Of a DNA stretch of 64,000 bases, positions 62,254-64,000 are shown one piece after another. Position numbers and translations under genes: made by a program. The stretch is from Flavobacteriales bacterium (GTDB lineage: Bacteria; Bacteroidota; Bacteroidia; Flavobacteriales_E; Vicingaceae). The stretch spans positions 1 to 64,000 of the forward strand of contig JABAZP010000023.1 of NCBI GenBank assembly GCA_018608405.1, in the 5' to 3' direction. The notes under the pieces are model-generated. The model was not told where the DNA came from. It searched no databases and was given only the letters and a program-made list of their open reading frames with translations. Position 1 is the stretch's first letter, and the number at the start of each line of letters is the position of its first letter.

Positions 62254-63186
62254 ATGAAGAGCGAACGACCAAAATCAAAACGAGGCGCAGCAAGAAATGC
62301 CCCAAAAAGAAGAGATTCTTCGGGAAGCGATAAGCCAAGTTTTAAAAAGAATTCTACAAAAAATAGCGGGAGAGGAGATGACAAGGAGTTTGGAAACAAA
62401 AAGTTTGTTTACAAAAAGAAGCCTAAAAAATTGGCAGAGAAGCCAGTGGATGATAAAATTCGCTTGAATCGTTTTTTAGCCAATGCAGGAATTTGCTCGA
62501 GAAGAGAGGCTGACAAGTTAATTGAAACAGGAGTTGTTAGCATTAACAATAAGGTAGTTACTGAATTAGGAACAAAGGTTAGCCCAAATGACGTTGTTCA
62601 TTATGGAGGAATGTTGTTACAAAGTCAGAAAAAGCAGTACGTTTTACTAAATAAACCGAAGAACTACATAACTACCATGGATGATCCCGAGGAACGCCAA
62701 ACAGTTATGGAGCTGGTTAGTAAAGCTTGCAATGAAAGAATTTACCCTGTTGGAAGACTAGATAGAGCCACTTCGGGGTTATTGCTTTTTACAAATGATG
62801 GAGAAATGACTAAACGGTTAACACACCCAAGTGGTAAGGTGAAGAAAATTTACCACGTAACCGTAGACAAGAATATCACACAAAAAGATTTAATTGCCCT
62901 GGTAGAAGGCATTCAACTAGAAGATGGACCGGCTGGAGCGGACAAAGCTTTTTACCTGGCAGATACTTCTAAGTCTACCATTTCAATTGAGTTACATTCC
63001 GGCAGAAACAGAATAATTAGACGGATGATGGAGCATTTAGGCTACAAAGTAACCAAGCTTGATCGAGTTCAATTTGCAGGGCTAACGAAGAAAGATATTC
63101 CGCGAGGTAGATTCAGACACCTCAGTGAAAAGGAAGTTGGCCTAATGCACAGAGTTTGTGGCTTAATTCCACAAGATAACGAATAA
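62254..63186 (+). CDS. RsuA/RluB-family rRNA pseudouridine synthase
   Basis: 310 aa from ATG 62254. The N-terminal 75 residues are strongly basic (Lys, Arg, Ser, Gly), then an S4 RNA-binding domain (about 80-125; RLNRFLANAGICSRREADKLIETG) and the catalytic domain with the RLD motif GRLDRATSGLLLFTNDG (Asp about 169) and the NRIIRRM helix. It isomerises a uridine in ribosomal RNA; whether 16S or 23S cannot be told by eye. Start ATG 62254 is seven codons into the longest frame. Confidence 0.9.
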   Translation: MKSERPKSKRGAARNAPKRRDSSGSDKPSFKKNSTKNSGRGDDKEFGNKKFVYKKKPKKLAEKPVDDKIRLNRFLANAGICSRREADKLIETGVVSINNKVVTELGTKVSPNDVVHYGGMLLQSQKKQYVLLNKPKNYITTMDDPEERQTVMELVSKACNERIYPVGRLDRATSGLLLFTNDGEMTKRLTHPSGKVKKIYHVTVDKNITQKDLIALVEGIQLEDGPAGADKAFYLADTSKSTISIELHSGRNRIIRRMMEHLGYKVTKLDRVQFAGLTKKDIPRGRFRHLSEKEVGLMHRVCGLIPQDNE

Positions 63187-63204
63187 AACTGCGTTTAAGT
63201 AGAC

Positions 63205-64000
63205 ATGAAAATCCTGAAAAAAGTAGTTTTTGCTTTCCTGATTTTGTTTGTTCTAGCTGCAGCAGGAATTGCCGGTGCAGCGTACTTTTATGGAGAAGAG
63301 ATACAAAACTTAGTTGTTACAAATCTCAATAAAGACTTAAAAACCGAAGTAAAGGTTTCTCAAGTAGAATTTACCGTTTTTCAAGACTTTCCTCAAGCTT
63401 CTGTAGTTTTTTCAGATGTAGTAATTTATGCCGTTAATGCGAAGAACGACACGTTACTTTCAGCTAAAAAACTAAGGGCTAAGTTTAATTTAATAGACTT
63501 ATATCGAAAACAATACAATTTGATTGGTCTGCGCATTGAAGATGCTAAATGTCAAATGTTAGTGGATAACTCCGGCAGGTCAAATTATATTTTTTGGAAT
63601 CAAAACGATTCGTCAAGTAACTCGATAGCCGTGCAATTGAAGGATGTTTCACTTGTCAATATGGAGTACACCTATGTTGACTATTCAAAAAGTATTGGAA
63701 TTCACTTCTTAATCGAAGAAGCGCAGCTAAATGGAAACTTTAAAGAAGAAATATTCGACTTAGACTTAAAAACCACTTTAAAAAGAGCAAATATCCAAGT
63801 TGGTGAGACAGCCGTGCTGGAAGACCGAACGTTATTTCTAAAAGTTGAAGGGAATGTAGACCAAACAGCTGAACAGCTGAACTTTGTGTCTTCAAATATT
63901 GGGATTGATGGGATGAATCTAAATTTAAATGGCAATTTGAATTATAGTGAAAACACAAGAGTTGATGTAACCTTGAATTCTGAAAATGCCGATTTAAAAA
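63205..64000 (+). CDS. AsmA-like envelope protein, 3' partial
   Basis: The frame opens at ATG 63205, 18 bases after the pseudouridine synthase gene, and is open to the window end (265 codons seen). It begins with a membrane anchor (KKVVFAFLILFVLAAAGIAGAAYF, about 5-28) and continues with repeated beta-rich motifs, as in the AsmA/TamB-like family of the cell envelope (VEFTVFQDFPQASVVFSDVVIY). Members act as lipid-transfer bridges or barrel-assembly factors. The end lies outside the window. Confidence 0.75.
   Translation, partial: MKILKKVVFAFLILFVLAAAGIAGAAYFYGEEIQNLVVTNLNKDLKTEVKVSQVEFTVFQDFPQASVVFSDVVIYAVNAKNDTLLSAKKLRAKFNLIDLYRKQYNLIGLRIEDAKCQMLVDNSGRSNYIFWNQNDSSSNSIAVQLKDVSLVNMEYTYVDYSKSIGIHFLIEEAQLNGNFKEEIFDLDLKTTLKRANIQVGETAVLEDRTLFLKVEGNVDQTAEQLNFVSSNIGIDGMNLNLNGNLNYSENTRVDVTLNSENADLK

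Noticed and set aside
1-64000. tRNA, rRNA or CRISPR features
   Set aside because: I looked for T-loop-like segments, rRNA-like conserved blocks and regularly spaced repeats and saw none that I could support.

Overview
The window looks like a chromosomal segment of a Bacteroidota bacterium, most likely a flavobacterium-like, carotenoid-forming aerobe. The reasons are low GC, a promoter that fits the Bacteroidota TTTG-N19-TAnnTTTG consensus, very few Shine-Dalgarno sequences, T9SS-type C-terminal sorting domains, lamin-tail secreted proteins, ECF sigma/anti-sigma pairs tied to outer-membrane barrels, a YpdA-type reductase and alternative DnaE/Y-polymerase genes. I cannot name the genus. No tRNA, rRNA or CRISPR array was recognised.

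Layout. 1-0.73 kb: end of an IS1595-type transposase. 0.8-7.7 kb: signalling genes (histidine kinase/response regulator, universal stress protein, a basic lipoprotein, then a YfiR-like, TPR and SpoIIE-phosphatase cluster). 7.7-10.2 kb: PolB-like exonuclease and a fused oligopeptide ABC ATPase. 10.2-17.6 kb (minus strand): a light/UV-protection cluster with an SDR-DUF2867 protein, CPD photolyase, SDR, phytoene synthase, phytoene desaturase, an ECF sigma factor and, upstream, a MerR regulator with a cobalamin-binding domain that keeps the Wx9EH and HxxG signatures of CarH/LitR photoreceptors. 17.7-34.3 kb: DNA repair and regulation (uvrC, ligase-associated helicase, MarR, methyltransferase, GNAT, 2'-5' RNA ligase-like, YpdA, Y-family polymerase, alternative DnaE, PdeM, DASH cryptochrome with DUF2256, DUF1883 and a LexA-like S24 repressor). 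34.5-38 kb: a visibly decayed stretch (truncated OmpA, broken Crp/Fnr, broken CcoI, cut-off secreted protein, frameshifted TspO). 38-45.6 kb: housekeeping (ileS, DksA-like, lspA, asd) plus a sigma/barrel pair. 45.7-64 kb: secreted lamin-tail protein, FeS photolyase, DUF429, crtZ, redoxin, glycosyltransferase, acyl-CoA carboxylase, carbonic anhydrase, YebC, a sigma/anti-sigma/barrel operon, a pseudouridine synthase and the start of an AsmA-like protein.

The strongest biological story is a predicted B12-dependent light-responsive operon. A near-perfect promoter in front of the sigma-crtI-crtB-SDR-photolyase genes overlaps a perfect 9-bp inverted repeat, directly downstream of the CarH/LitR-like gene. 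Two further photolyase-family genes and crtZ lie elsewhere in the window. A second theme is damage-tolerance: a Y-polymerase/DnaE pair preceded by a 12-bp direct repeat, a LexA-like repressor, uvrC and two ligase-associated factors.

A third theme is gene decay. About ten genes carry a frameshift, an in-frame stop or a deletion junction. They lie beside long intact housekeeping genes. Either this lineage is losing accessory functions or the assembly contains local errors; reads would decide.
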